A stretch of DNA of 64,000 bases from Polytrichum commune (GCA_950295325.1 OX485809.1:21826001-21890000), one strand, 5' to 3'. Shown: positions 1 to 10,939, numbered from the stretch's first letter. Translations and numbers: made by a program. Notes: generated from the sequence alone by a model not told the origin.

Positions 1-3000
1 AAAATCAGATAATTTGGATAGTTGGTTGTACCAAGGGCCACATTTGTTTGCAGCTCTCTATTGTTTTTACAAAGCATCTTCTTGGGGAGTTGGAATTCAA
101 ATTGGACCGAATCACCCAATTTACCCAAAAGGATTCTGAGCAAATTTCCTTAAACTACCTAATCACCTACAAGAAAAGATTTTTGGAAAAATATGGAACA
201 AAGGTGAAGGTTTTAATGAAATTATCATCTACAACGGGTATCCAAGATTGAGAGTGGACCTTATGTTTATGTTTATGATTTACAGTCAACATAAGGCCAA
301 AAATCTTTGTATACCCAAATTATTATTTGGGACAATACCATTATAAACTTGATTGATACTAGGGCGATGAAAGAAAAGGGCTGGTGTTTTTCAAGTTTAC
401 ACTTGTTGGGGACAACACATTTGAGGTATTTGGTTGCATTAAGGGAAATTGTATCCATAAATGCTTGAATTTTAGTGGTAGGGATATCCATACCTTTTAG
501 ACAAAAGATAGAGGTCTAAAGGATCACACCTCGAATAACAACAGTGATAATAAGAGGAGAATCTAGAGTTTAGAGGCGGAGGATGAGGACAACATATTTG
601 GCATGTTTGGGTGCAATTGTGGCTATGGAGAAATGATCATCACAATAAATAAATTCTATTATTTGTAGAGGGAGATGCAGAGCTAGAAAAAAATGGAGGT
701 TTGTCTTTTGGTTTTTACCTATGATGCACAACATGTCCGATCGGAGACGTGTAAGAGCGTCCCCACCAGACCGGGCATAGGGCATGCCAACGCCAAAAAT
801 GGGGCATCCCGGGTTCTTAGGTGGCGGTACCGGCATAAATTGAGCCCCACCAATGTCCGGTCCGGCATAATTTAGAACTGGCCCGGCCGCCCGGGTATAG
901 TAAGGGCCTTCCCCCGCCATAAATGGTTCATATGGCGGCCCTCCTCCGGCCCGCCAAGAGATTACTTTAATATTAGATACTCCGATATCCTACTTTATCC
1001 CATGTCAGATAATAGGTGTCGTTGTCTTATTGATTGCTTCCTAATTATACCGGGGGTATGCCTAGGCTTTGGTGGGCTCTGACTCAAGATGAGTTGCCCC
1101 GCCCAAGATGGAGGGCTCCCCAAAGGTATAAAATATTATATACTCTATTTGGCGTGTACCCAGTCTGGTGGGGACGCTCTAAAGCAACGGCATTTGAGAA
1201 GGTAAAATGTACATGAGGGTAGCCAAGATCCTAAGTGGGTACCATATTGAGTGACTCATTTAATGGCATTGGGAAAAGTGTTTGTCACATACGATATGAT
1301 GTAGCTTAATTTTTCCTTTTTGATATCACACTTCAAATTACAAATGGAGCCATCATGTTGGGTGGATGTGGGGACGCTAATATGTCAATACGGGGTTTGG
1401 TGGCGTACGAGGTAGAATGGGCCCATTCAAGATGGGTTCAATATTTGATCATTATTTGGCTAATTTTTCTACTTCATCATTGCCATGTGTGTCAGTATGG
1501 ACCTTCATTTGTTGGATGGTGACATGCGAGCATAACACTGACATTTAAGTACATTCAGACAAATCACTTGTCCAATCATAATAAGGGACGTGCAATTGTG
1601 GGGACAAAAACATCAAACACCAATAATAAAAGTAGCAACACAACAACCATGACTTTGAATGTTTGTATTCTATGTTCGCCAACCACCACATATGTGTCGA
1701 TTTGCAATCTAGTGTACATCATATTGGCCAATATTCATGCATAAGTCCAGTTATATTTAAATTTTAGTTAGTGTTACAAATGTGACAAATAAGAACAGCA
1801 ATAGGAGTTCATCCAGATGGTTATGTTGAGCAGATGGATGGTGGATGTAGTTGGTCAGGAGGTAAATGTTGTTAAGATTTTCCATAACAATGAGAAAGAG
1901 AGAGGTATTGGGTACGTTATTAGCAAAGAGGCATAAACTTTAGCACGTAGGATATCAGCATAGTCAAGGAATTTGGCAGCGGTAAGTGTTTGGGTGCGAC
2001 TATTGTACACCCTGAAGCGAGTGATGTTGCCATTCCCTCTTCTATCAAGGGGTGTTAAGAAATCATCTCTGATTGGAAGATTCTTCTAGTCTTTGAGCTA
2101 CAAAAAATTAGGGGGGGGGGTTGACTGGAAGTATTTTGTTATGGGAATGGAGTATGGCCAATTAAGGAGTAGTAAGATAGTAAGGAGAAGGGGTTCTTTG
2201 GTGTTGTAGTAGGACGGAAAGCCTAGGTGAGGTATGTATTGGAGGGTGGGAGGGGGGATAGTGATAATATGATGCACATGGGCAAATTAAGAAAGGTGGG
2301 TGGGTTGTGTGACCAATCTTTGTGGGGAATGGTGAATATGGAACATAGATTGTGGGGGGCATTGTGAGTTGCTATGTGTGCCTATTTAATGGCTCGGGGG
2401 GGGGGGGGGATTTGAGGGAAGGGAGTGGCATAGTCATTACCGGTCCATTGGAAAGAGAATGCCACGCCAAGGGACCCAAATAAAACATCTTGTGGCTAGG
2501 AAGAGTAGAATTAAGTAAATTGTATAAAGCATGTCATGAGGGAATAAAAGTACAAATGGGTGAGATTGAAGGAGTCTATGAGGGGGATAGTATATTCTTG
2601 GGGAGAGTGTGGTGTATACTAATACGGAGTGTAGTGATGGTTGTTGGCATGGGAGGGGTGAGGTAGTGTTGAACGAGGAGTAGAGGTCGGAAGTAGATGT
2701 TGACAACTGCTTAGAAATTTCAAGTGTGCTTAAGGCAATCCAAAACTTCGTATTGTGAGCTTAAAATTTGACAATATTAAAATTAAAACTTGGTTAAGGG
2801 CAACATAACTTCAAACAATCTACAAGTTACACAGCTTGATGTCCAACTGCATTTGAAATCTTGTCTTTCAAATGTTTTTCTAACACTTTAAATGTCAAAT
2901 TTTGGAAATGGTGCCTTAAAAGAAATTGTTCATTTTATTACACATGAAGGCATGAATGTGTATTTCATGATAGTGTGCTTCATTTGTATAGTACTTTGTA

Positions 3001-3880
3001 TTTTAAGATTATGTAATGTGTGAAAAATAAATTTAAACTAATAAATTATTATTTTGAGAAAATTTTGTTTACATAAAGTATGTCAATTTCTCAACCCAAG
3101 AGGGTGGTTGTAATATTCAAAACCTTTCTTAGAGTTGTATGAACATTACCTAAGGAAATACTATATAAAATCTAAACATAACATAGTTTTTTTCAATGTA
3201 ATCGACTAACAAGGAAAAAAAGGATGTATGACATCCATAATAGTTGATGTTTGGTGGGTTTCATTCATATGCGATGCCCACATCCTATAGTGAGGATGTA
3301 AGATGGGGTTCTATATGAGATCATCTCTACCATCCATGCAGGATTGACTCTCATGAGCCTTTCGTTTGCTTTCCATGCTTCTTCTTGGCTCTCTTGTTGG
3401 TTTCTTGTTTAAGTACCTTAGCTTTCTTGATCTTCCGCCCGCCATGGATTTTTTACAGTCATTCAAGTTGCTCCTTCCTACAATGAAAATTGCAACTCTT
3501 CTTGGATGGCGCCCACCATGGCTAAGCTTCCTTATCAAGATAGTGAATTTTGAAGGAGCATTACTTTTGTTGTTTTAAATTGTTTTGAATTCCCTAGGTA
3601 GATCAATGGAGTCATTCTCATGCTTAGGGTTTGGTGCACCAATTCAATTCTTGCAAGCCTTGTGAATAAACTCTTAGCAACCACCTTCATCTACTGTGAG
3701 AGACACCTTGTTTGAAGTTTTTGGATGTTTTTCTTGGACCTCAAATACTTTATTTCCCAATTTAGACATCTACATATTGTTTATCTTCATGAATGTATTG
3801 TGTCCCATTGAATGTTTTCATGTGTAGGGTAGTCGAATTCATGCTTACAAGGTTTTTTAAAGTTCCTTTATGAATCCCTT
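1..3880. other. Unannotated flank, no gene recognised
   Basis: No reading frame here resembles a known family and none exceeds about 116 codons. A GC-rich patch lies at about 740-960, inside otherwise AT-rich DNA. Two poly-G runs lie at about 2111-2119 and 2398-2410, and 2160-2710 is purine-rich on the plus strand. The AT-rich stretch at 2760-3070 shows nothing. I see no splice-coherent gene. Confidence 0.6.
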
Positions 3881-4320
3881 TGTCACGTGAGGTGACATCG
3901 GGGGCTAAGTTACGTCAATTTAGGAGTAAATGGACTCCATTAGGAGTCCATGTGTGTTGGGATGAGTAACGGACTCCATTGGGAGTCCTAGTTAGTTGTT
4001 CATCCACTCCATGGATGAACTCCACATAGGATTGGGGTTGTATGGAGAGGAAGGTCTCTTGACTTGCCATTGTTGTCAAGTCAAGTCTTGTGAGTGTGTT
4101 TTGAGAGAGAGAGAGCTTGTTGTTGCTTTCTCATGGCTATGGTGTAGTAGATTATGAGTAAAGCCTTTGCATTCTTTCTCCACCACTTGCACTCTTGGAT
4201 TCTCCCTTCGTGGAGTGAGAGATAGCTTGACTCTTGTGTGTGAATTTCAGAGTTTCTTAAGCTTTGTAAGAAGACATTTTAGTTTCTTAAGCTTGGAGAG
4301 AGAAACCCTCATACTTGACA
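3881..4320 (+). repeat. 5' LTR of the Ty3 element
   Basis: It starts TGTCACGTGAGGTGACA, a small inverted repeat. About 432 bp recur at 13046-13479 with two substitutions and one 2-bp change in a GA run. The end is placed at ACTTGACA (4320), because the 3' LTR also closes in GACA. Relative to that LTR, this copy lacks about 100 bp between CTTGA and GACA. No standard tRNA primer-binding site (TGGTATCAGAGC type) follows, so the right boundary is uncertain. Confidence 0.75.
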
Positions 4321-5386
4321 ACAATGCGACTCAAATTTTTCATTTTTGGTTGTATTTCTGAGCTAGAAGGGCCCAGTAGTGGGAGCAAATGAGTGATACA
4401 AGTGTATGAAAGCTTAGTTTGCAATTCCTTGCAACCCTCAAGAAGATTTTGAGAAAAATCTTCACATTTTTCTTTTGGTGTCTCTTTGTGTTTTCTTGAA
4501 TTGTTGATGGTTGAATCTTGAGACCAAATGGAATCTCAAGTCACATCTTTCTTGCTTGCAAATTGTGGAAGCAAAGTTTAATTTTTGTTCTTTTAAAACA
4601 AACATAAAATAAAAATCCGAATTGTTTTTAATTGTTGAGCTCTGGACGGATCCGGAGCTCACAGGACCCTCTTGAAGCTCCTGGAGCTCCTGGAGCTCCG
4701 GTTCTGCAAGGGGCGGCGGTCGCAAACCGGGCCGGGCGGGCGTGCGCAGGTCGGGCCCCACGGGCGGGCGGGCGCAGGCCGGGCCCACGGGGGCGGTTGG
4801 CGCCAGCCAGGCCAGGTAAGCCCTCCCTCTGTTTTTTTATTTTTGGTTTTTGTTTTGGTTTTTGTTTTATTTTATTTTATTTTTATTTTTCACTTTTTTA
4901 TTTTTTTATTTTTTTACTTTCACCTTTCAAACTTGGCATTCACTTCTCACAAACTTTGAGGTTCAAATTTGGGGGCATACTAGCTCCGATTGGAGTGAAA
5001 TTTGCCAAGGAATCCAATGGTGTAATTGGATTGTTGATTGGAATTCAAAATCATTGCTGAAATTAGCAATTTCAACGCTGATTTTTGTTTTTGGGAGCAA
5101 ATTAACTCCGAACGGAGTGAAATTTGAGCCTAATTTGTGTGAAATCTTCCTAGGAGTCCATTGGTGCAATTAGTTTGTTGATTGGAGTCCATAATTACCT
5201 TGGAAATTAGCATTTTCAACGCTGATTTTTTAATTTTAATTACCAATCTCAAACCTTTGCACAATTTTGGAATTCTGGGGGCATAAACACTTGGCATTTG
5301 GCAAGGGATTGCCATTTAGATAGCCCGCAACAGGTGCAGGTTGCCATTACCTTGTAGATAGTTGCAGGTACTCAAGTGATTATTTT
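4321..5386 (+). other. Untranslated leader of the Ty3 element
   Basis: About 1.07 kb separates the LTR from the gag ATG. It holds a strongly GC-rich block (about 4690-4815), then a T-rich tract with repeated TTTTA and TTTTT (about 4830-4920), then two imperfect direct copies of a segment. A long structured leader would fit packaging and primer binding. That is inference, because no primer-binding site was identified. Confidence 0.6.
4971..5232 (+). repeat. Imperfect tandem duplication in the Ty3 leader
   Basis: Two related units begin near 4971 and 5093. Both carry an ACTCCG or GCTCCG..GGAGTGAAATTT core, a TTGTTGATTGGA stretch, and end in TTCAACGCTGATTTTT (5071 and 5215). Spacing drifts from about 122 to 144 bp, so the copies have diverged by indels. 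Confidence 0.65.
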
Positions 5387-6976
5387 ATGGTGCAAACTAG
5401 GAGCCGATATTATCGATCTCCATCACCAGATTACTTGGAGGACGTGCATACCACAAATCTTGAGCCAGAGGTAGATACCAACGAGGCTTTTGAGCCTATT
5501 TCGGCGTTGGACACTACTAGTAGGCTTCGGATTTGGAGTGTCGGCACGTTCGACGAAATGGAGGACGATCGCCACAATTCAGTGCGTGATCGGTTTTCAG
5601 GTCGAGCTGGGGGCATTTCCTTGCCCGATTGGAAACTCCGGTTTCGTACCTGGATTAAGGAGAAACGCCAAAGGTCTTCCAATTTCAATGATTGGTATGC
5701 CTTTGAACTTCTGCCTCAACATTTGGAGTATGAGGCACTCCAAACTTATGAACGCTGGACAGAGGGTCATCAGCGACAACTTCGGGAGGTGGAGCAGTAT
5801 TGGGAGGCTTGGGTTGAGCTCATTTCAGCCCTTAAGGATGGGGCGGTTGCTACCTTAGCTCCACCCACCTTAAAGGAGGAGGAATCACCGGCGGAGTCTA
5901 AGGACACGGAACTGGCACTTGGGCCAATGGTGGCTAGCAGTAGCACGGCAACCCTTTCACGGGTGGCACGTGCTACACAGGCAGCATTGACGGCTGTTGG
6001 TCCACCACCTCCGTTTAATCCCCTTACTGAATTTGTCGCACATTTGGAAGTGGAGTATGGTGGGTTTCGGCGAGACCAGATGCAGCGCATCCAGGATTTC
6101 CGCCGAGAGAAGGATGATACTCCACGGACCATGTATACGCGACTCGCGCGATTTGCTGTGGAGTCGGGAGGTGTTTTTGCTAAGAGTCAGCTTGTTAAAT
6201 TTTTTTTGTCTAAGATTAACAAGCGGCTACTTGAGTTGGCATCACCTCGGATTATCCTCGACTACGAGGGCCGAGCTACGCTTGCACAAGCGTTTGCCGT
6301 GGTTGAGAGATGTGATCGGGCTCTTTGCCAACATGATACCACGGATATGGTATCTTGGATGACAGAGAGTCCGAAACCAAGAAGAATTGTCACAGCTACT
6401 AGTAGTTTAGCTGAGACTCAACCCGTCAAGGAGCAAAAGATTTTGCATTGTTGGGGTTGTGGAGAAGCTGGTCATTCGAAGAATGATCCCAATTGTCCTA
6501 AGAAGAAGAAAACTCAGCCTTTGGGAAAATTAAAACAAAAGATGGAACCAGTGAAGGCAGGGGACAATTCTAAGAAGAAACAATTGAAATGTAACCATTG
6601 TGGTGGCACTAATCACGATGTGGATCATTGTTTCCAACTTCATCCTGAGATGCGGCCTGCCAGTTATGTCACTGGAAAGTCTCCAAGGGAGCAGAGTCTT
6701 GAGGCTAAGGTGGCAGAGCTTGAACAAAAGCTCAAATCTTCTGCATCTTTTGCTCAAATTTCTGAGCCGCATGTGGGTGGTGGCACCTCGGGTTCGGACA
6801 TGTATATTTTGGAGCAGCTGGAGAGGTGGTGGCGGCGGCTTCTACTCGCTCACAAACATTGGCAGATGCGGTGGCTTCCACGAGTGATGGTAGCAACGAG
6901 GTGCTACATCCTCGCCATGCCGGACCAGCTGATCAAATTGGTCAAGCACGTTTACCTCTTTCATTTGGATTGGTAG
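5387..6976 (+). CDS. gag: Ty3 Gag (capsid/nucleocapsid) polyprotein
   Basis: This 529-residue frame starts at the first ATG after the leader (MVQTRSRYYRSPSPDY). The middle (about residues 210-320) resembles a retrotransposon Gag/capsid domain. Two zinc knuckles follow: C355-x2-C-x4-H-x6-C, a loosened spacing, and C402-x2-C-x4-H-x4-C, the canonical form. Such knuckles bind genomic RNA in virus-like particles. A basic, lysine-rich linker lies between them. The last 40-50 residues after about 6820 look out of frame: the protein continues naturally in the -1 frame, which overlaps from 6766. It is the only part of the polyprotein without an internal stop, so Gag could in principle still be made. 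Confidence 0.9.
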   Translation: MVQTRSRYYRSPSPDYLEDVHTTNLEPEVDTNEAFEPISALDTTSRLRIWSVGTFDEMEDDRHNSVRDRFSGRAGGISLPDWKLRFRTWIKEKRQRSSNFNDWYAFELLPQHLEYEALQTYERWTEGHQRQLREVEQYWEAWVELISALKDGAVATLAPPTLKEEESPAESKDTELALGPMVASSSTATLSRVARATQAALTAVGPPPPFNPLTEFVAHLEVEYGGFRRDQMQRIQDFRREKDDTPRTMYTRLARFAVESGGVFAKSQLVKFFLSKINKRLLELASPRIILDYEGRATLAQAFAVVERCDRALCQHDTTDMVSWMTESPKPRRIVTATSSLAETQPVKEQKILHCWGCGEAGHSKNDPNCPKKKKTQPLGKLKQKMEPVKAGDNSKKKQLKCNHCGGTNHDVDHCFQLHPEMRPASYVTGKSPREQSLEAKVAELEQKLKSSASFAQISEPHVGGGTSGSDMYILEQLERWWRRLLLAHKHWQMRWLPRVMVATRCYILAMPDQLIKLVKHVYLFHLDW

Positions 6977-7875
6977 ACACCACTATTGTTGGGGCTAAAA
7001 ACCCTGTATCTTTGAGAGATGGGGATTCCATCTCGAAGGATGTTACGCAGGCATTGGCATATAAAATTCTCCATATGCCAATTTTCTCGGGTTCGGAATT
7101 TATGGCTTCGGATTTCAAGTCTGCTGCAGTTTTTCATTTAGCTGGGAGAATATTAGAAGGTAAGGCGGATTTACCATCCCTTCAAGTATCCCAAGTTGTG
7201 GTTGACGTACCCGTGGCTGAGGAGGTGGAGGACTTAGCCAATTTGCGAGCAAGTCTTGCGGATGCGGCGATCATTGCTTTTGGTAAGCAAACTGATATTC
7301 CCCCAGCATCAATTTCAGCAGTGGATACGTCATTTTCGAATTATGCGTCGGGAGCGGCATATCTTGCAGACATTTCTGCAAGGCCTGCTCGCGAACGGCA
7401 TAATTTGCAACCTGGAGTTGTACGGCTAATGAACGACAAATCTTTGTTTGTCGTTTCACGCACGGATATGCCCACTATCCATGCTACACCACTGAGAGTT
7501 ATGATGGATTCCGGTGCTCAACCGGTTATGATTGGCAAAGGACTTGCTGACAGTCTTGGATTGACGCCAGCAAGCTTGGATCCTTGTCCATTCACTATTG
7601 TGACTTCAGTAGGGGGCACTGAATGTGCAACAGGTTACACCAAGGCACCTCTACGTTTGATTTTTCATGTGGGGGCAGGGCCTACTTATACTCATTTGTC
7701 AATGAAGTGTGTTGTTACTAATGCTACCAACTATGATATACTTGTTGGTCAGTAAGCTCTTTACCCACTTGGCTTTGGTTTGGATAATTGGACGGAAGAG
7801 GCATAGATTAGACCGGGATGGTCCACTGGAGATGGCAGGAAGGTATTTATTCCCGTCACATTTGCAGCCACTGCT
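6766..7875 (+). pseudogene. Ty3 aspartic protease region (broken)
   Basis: The frame opens after a stop at 6763 and reads to a TAA at 7753. It overlaps the end of gag in the -1 frame. The retropepsin active site is visible as MMDSGAQPV (Asp codon at 7507), followed by a VTSVGGTE strand and the closing YDILVGQ, typical of Ty3 proteases. The enzyme would cleave Gag-Pol. After TAA 7753 the same frame continues for 16 codons to TAG 7804 and then runs on to the methyltransferase, so both stops lie inside the former polyprotein. Either a ribosomal frameshift or a one-base lesion would be needed to join it to Gag. I cannot see a classical slippery heptamer. Confidence 0.85.
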
Positions 7876-9483
7876 ATGACTATGGTTGCGGAGGCAATGT
7901 TTGGTTGCAGCGGTTCAGTTGCAGATTTGTCTTGTGCTCCAGTTTTATTGGAGGAAACAATGGACTACACTTGTAATACGGTAGAACAACAATTTTTACC
8001 ATCTTTTCAAATTCTTGCTCGACATTTCAAGGATCCACCTCCACCATGGCGAACTCCTAAGGAATTATCCGATCATTGTCAACACATTGTAGCGGATTTG
8101 GAGCTTGGAGAGGCACCTCCAACTTCATCCTCATTTTCTTTTGCTCAACCCATTCGTTGGCAACCATCACCTGAAGGTATTGTCCTTGTGGAGATCTTTG
8201 GAGGCATTGGCACAGGTTTGGTGGCAGTGTTGGAAGCTGGAATTACAGTTTGGCGATATATTCATGTGGACAATGGGTATGCAGCCAACAGAGCCGTCCG
8301 ACACCACATCCAACAATTGTTGTTGAGATACCCCGCACAATTGTCAGCCTCTGTTATTAATGGATGTTGTGGTCAACTTCCTCAAGATGTCACTATGATT
8401 AGTGATGAGGATTTGAGAAGGTTGGGCCACGTGGATTTGATTATTGCAGGATGGCCTTGTCAAGGCCATTCGCGGGCAGGAACTGGCCAAGGATTGGATG
8501 ATCTTAGGTCTAGTTTGTTTGCGGATTTGATGCGATTGACGCAATGGTGGTTTACCCACCAATCAATTCCGCCAGGGTACATTTTCAAAAATATACCATT
8601 ATTGGGTGATACTCGGCACAAAGTGGTGAAGGATGGTGAGTACATTAACCAAATTCTGGGTACTCCAACATTTCTGGATGCTGCATTTTTGGGATTCTTT
8701 GCTCATCGGCCTCGTTGGTTTTGGACCAACTTGGTATCACCTCGGGTGCTTTCACCAGCGATTGCCCGCATTCCCCGCCTTATGGATCGCAAGGTGGATG
8801 ACATTTTAGATGATCATCGTGTTTCCTTGGCAGTTACCAAGGATGACACCTTGTCATTTGCATTAATTAACAAGGTGGGCATTCCGAGAGGTGTACTATC
8901 TACTTTTGTGACATATCCACAGTCTGTTGCATTTCGATTTCGTGGACCTGGCATGGTTTGGGATTCAAAACCCCAAACTTATGAGGAGCCTACGACAGAT
9001 GAGCGGGAACGCGCCATGGGTTTTCTTACAAGTACCACGGCTGCTCACGGGCTTCAGGAAGGTCAGAGACGTTTCCTATTGGGGCAAGCTATGGATCTTA
9101 ATAGCATTGTGTGGATAATTGGAATTTGTCTTGCTGCTCAACAACGTATGGATTACCAATTGCTTACTCTGAGGGCAGAGAACAATGGTCAGGGGGCAAT
9201 GGAGCCGCAATCCAAGGGTCACATTGAGGTCAATGACACCGAGGGATTATTTCCTTTGAAACTTCATGTTACAGAAGAGCTTCGAGCCCAACGTGTTTTT
9301 TCGGCTTTGGCCCAAGAGTTTCGGAAGTTGGAGGCCCATAAAATGTTTCCACTTCTATTTCTTGGTGATACTTCATATGTGGGTAGCTATTTAGCTACAC
9401 AAACTGATTGTAGTGGAGAGGATACGCATTTGGATTCAAGTACAGATGATGGGGGAAAAGGTGTTGCCCTCTCCACGGACTAG
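7876..9483 (+). CDS. C5-cytosine DNA methyltransferase domain, DNMT3-like, inside Ty3 pol
   Basis: A 535-codon open stretch of the pol frame; the ATG at 7876 is only the first after TAG 7804, so the true N-terminus is polyprotein. Residues about 100-425 hold the C5-MTase motifs in order: motif I FGGIGTGL (108-115, AdoMet binding), motif IV GWPCQG with catalytic Cys195, motif VI region FKNIP (238-239), motif VIII RPRW (278-281), then a target-recognition stretch, then ERERAMGF and LLGQAMD near the end as in motifs IX-X. The RPRWFWTNL and ERxxGF..RRFLLG spacing resembles DNMT3/DRM-type enzymes more than DNMT1 or DNMT2. The reaction would be methyl transfer from AdoMet to cytosine. Motif VI normally has Glu-Asn; here it is Lys-Asn, so this copy is probably inactive. 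It sits between protease and reverse transcriptase. A stop (TAG 9481) separates it from RT in the same frame. Confidence 0.92.
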   Translation: MTMVAEAMFGCSGSVADLSCAPVLLEETMDYTCNTVEQQFLPSFQILARHFKDPPPPWRTPKELSDHCQHIVADLELGEAPPTSSSFSFAQPIRWQPSPEGIVLVEIFGGIGTGLVAVLEAGITVWRYIHVDNGYAANRAVRHHIQQLLLRYPAQLSASVINGCCGQLPQDVTMISDEDLRRLGHVDLIIAGWPCQGHSRAGTGQGLDDLRSSLFADLMRLTQWWFTHQSIPPGYIFKNIPLLGDTRHKVVKDGEYINQILGTPTFLDAAFLGFFAHRPRWFWTNLVSPRVLSPAIARIPRLMDRKVDDILDDHRVSLAVTKDDTLSFALINKVGIPRGVLSTFVTYPQSVAFRFRGPGMVWDSKPQTYEEPTTDERERAMGFLTSTTAAHGLQEGQRRFLLGQAMDLNSIVWIIGICLAAQQRMDYQLLTLRAENNGQGAMEPQSKGHIEVNDTEGLFPLKLHVTEELRAQRVFSALAQEFRKLEAHKMFPLLFLGDTSYVGSYLATQTDCSGEDTHLDSSTDDGGKGVALSTD

Positions 9484-10190
9484 CAATCACAGCCTGTGCT
9501 GGCACCAAGTGGCAATCCTTCTATGAAGAAGGAAACCACGGAGTTTGACGATTGGCCAATTGAAGTGGGGCCAAAGCTTACTGGTGCCGAAGCACGAAAG
9601 GTACAGGCATTTATTCGCTCTTACCGTAATTGTTTTGCCTTTAGTCTTCATGATCTTGAAGGATATAAAGGTAAACCTGTTCGTATTCAACTCGAGGACG
9701 ACCACCCTATTTTCATACGGCCGTACAGACTTAGTACCTCTGAAAGGTTGGGTGTTCAAACTCGATGTCAAGAGTTATTGGCAGCGGAATTGATTGAACT
9801 CTGAAATGGAGAGTATGCTTGTGCCACGGTTATGCCGTCAAAGAAGGATATCTTTGGCAACTGGATGGAAAACCGGATGTGTGGTGATTATCGTCTAGTC
9901 AACCGCAAGACCAAGTCGGATCGATATCCAATGCCGATGCCGGAGGAGTTGTTTGATGCACTGGGATTTTCTAGAATCTTCAGCACTCTGGATTTGAGGT
10001 CTGGTTATCACCAATTACCTTTGTTGTTGGGTGATCGGGTGAAGACCGCATTTTGGGGATTTTATAAAGATGGCAAGGATCAACTTTATCATTAGAAATT
10101 TCTGCCATTTGGTCTCAAGAATGCACCAGTTGAATTTCAGCGGATGATGGACCAATTATTGGCTGGTTTGCCGTTTGCTAGATGTTATCA
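9484..10190 (+). pseudogene. Ty3 reverse transcriptase, fingers and palm (broken)
   Basis: It continues the methyltransferase frame. The N-terminal part (9496-9804) reads FDDWPIEVGP through PIFIRPYRLS, the usual entry to Ty3 RT. After TGA 9802 it goes on with MPSKKDIFGNW, RMCGDYRLVN and FSTLDLRSGYHQLPL, which contains the motif-A Asp. After TAG 10093 it reads KFLPFGLKNAP and EFQRMMDQLL. At about 10175-10185, exactly where the YxDD catalytic box should be, the reading frame changes and only LDV..IIFS remains. One active-site Asp and neighbouring residues are gone. This enzyme would copy element RNA into DNA, but this copy cannot encode a working one. Confidence 0.9.
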
Positions 10191-10939
10191 TCTTTAGTAA
10201 TAGTCCACATGATCATGTGAGACATTTGCAAGCGGTATTTGAACGACTTCAACGGTGGGGACTCCGTTTACATCATGGAAAATGTAAGTGTTTCCATGAT
10301 CAATTGCCCTATTTAGGCCACATGATTGTTCCTGGTGGTCTTGGTATGCAACAGGCGAAGGTGGATGCTTTGCACAAAATTCCCGCACCTAGTGATGTAC
10401 CACGGCTTCGTGCATTTCTAGGATTGGCAAATTATTATAGGAGGTTTGTCAAATACTTTAGTTTGATTGCCAAACCTCTTACCATTCTCACGGGGAAAGA
10501 CCAACCATGGATTTGGAGTCGGGAACAACAACAGGCATTTGATACATTGAAGCAGAGGCTCGGTTCAGCGCCAGTGCTTCGACGCCCGGATGTGTCTAGA
10601 GCTTTTCAATTGCACACGGATTGGAGTGCAGTGGGATTGGGAGCGGTATTGACAAAGAAAGATGAAGAGGGAAAGGAATATGTGGTGGCTTATGCATCTA
10701 GAAGCAATAATAGTGCTGAATCTAATTATTCTTCTTATGAAGGCGAGGCCTTGGCGGCCGTTTGGGCCATTGCACATTTTCGACCTTATTTGTATGGGCA
10801 AAAGTTTACTTTGGTGACTGATCATCAGCCTTTAAAATGACTTATAGAATCAGATAAGCTCACCGGGAAACTTGCTAGGTGGGCATTGTTACTTTAGGAA
10901 TATGATTTTGAAGTTGTTCACCGAGCAGGAATTGCCAAC
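10175..10939 (+). pseudogene. Ty3 RT thumb and RNase H (broken)
   Basis: It lies in the next frame after the YxDD lesion. It begins DVIIFSNSPHDHV, then RLHHGKCKCF and LPYLGHMI, the RT thumb, then LRAFLGLANYYRRF. RNase H follows with its acidic residues: HTDWSAVGLGAVL, SSYEGEALAAVWAI, LVTDHQPLK, and later NLDADGLSR. TGA at 10838 and TAG at 10895 interrupt the RNase H/connection region; both positions are otherwise typical of the family. The role would be degradation of RNA in the RNA:DNA hybrid. Confidence 0.9.

Noticed and set aside
570-1216. Overlapping frames in the GC-rich patch
   Set aside because: Frames on both strands are products of GC composition; no motif or family signal.
2394-2410. 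A lone CTCGGGGGG.. string like the CTCGGG element terminus
   Set aside because: No inverse partner with an 8-bp repeat was found nearby, so it is not called as an element.
2162-2706. Pro/Ser/Tyr-rich minus-strand frames
   Set aside because: Low-complexity translation of purine-rich DNA, no domain.
4321-4660. A primer-binding site for the Ty3 element
   Set aside because: No convincing match to a tRNA 3' end near the LTR; the TGGACGGATCCGG string at about 4643 is too far and not recognised.
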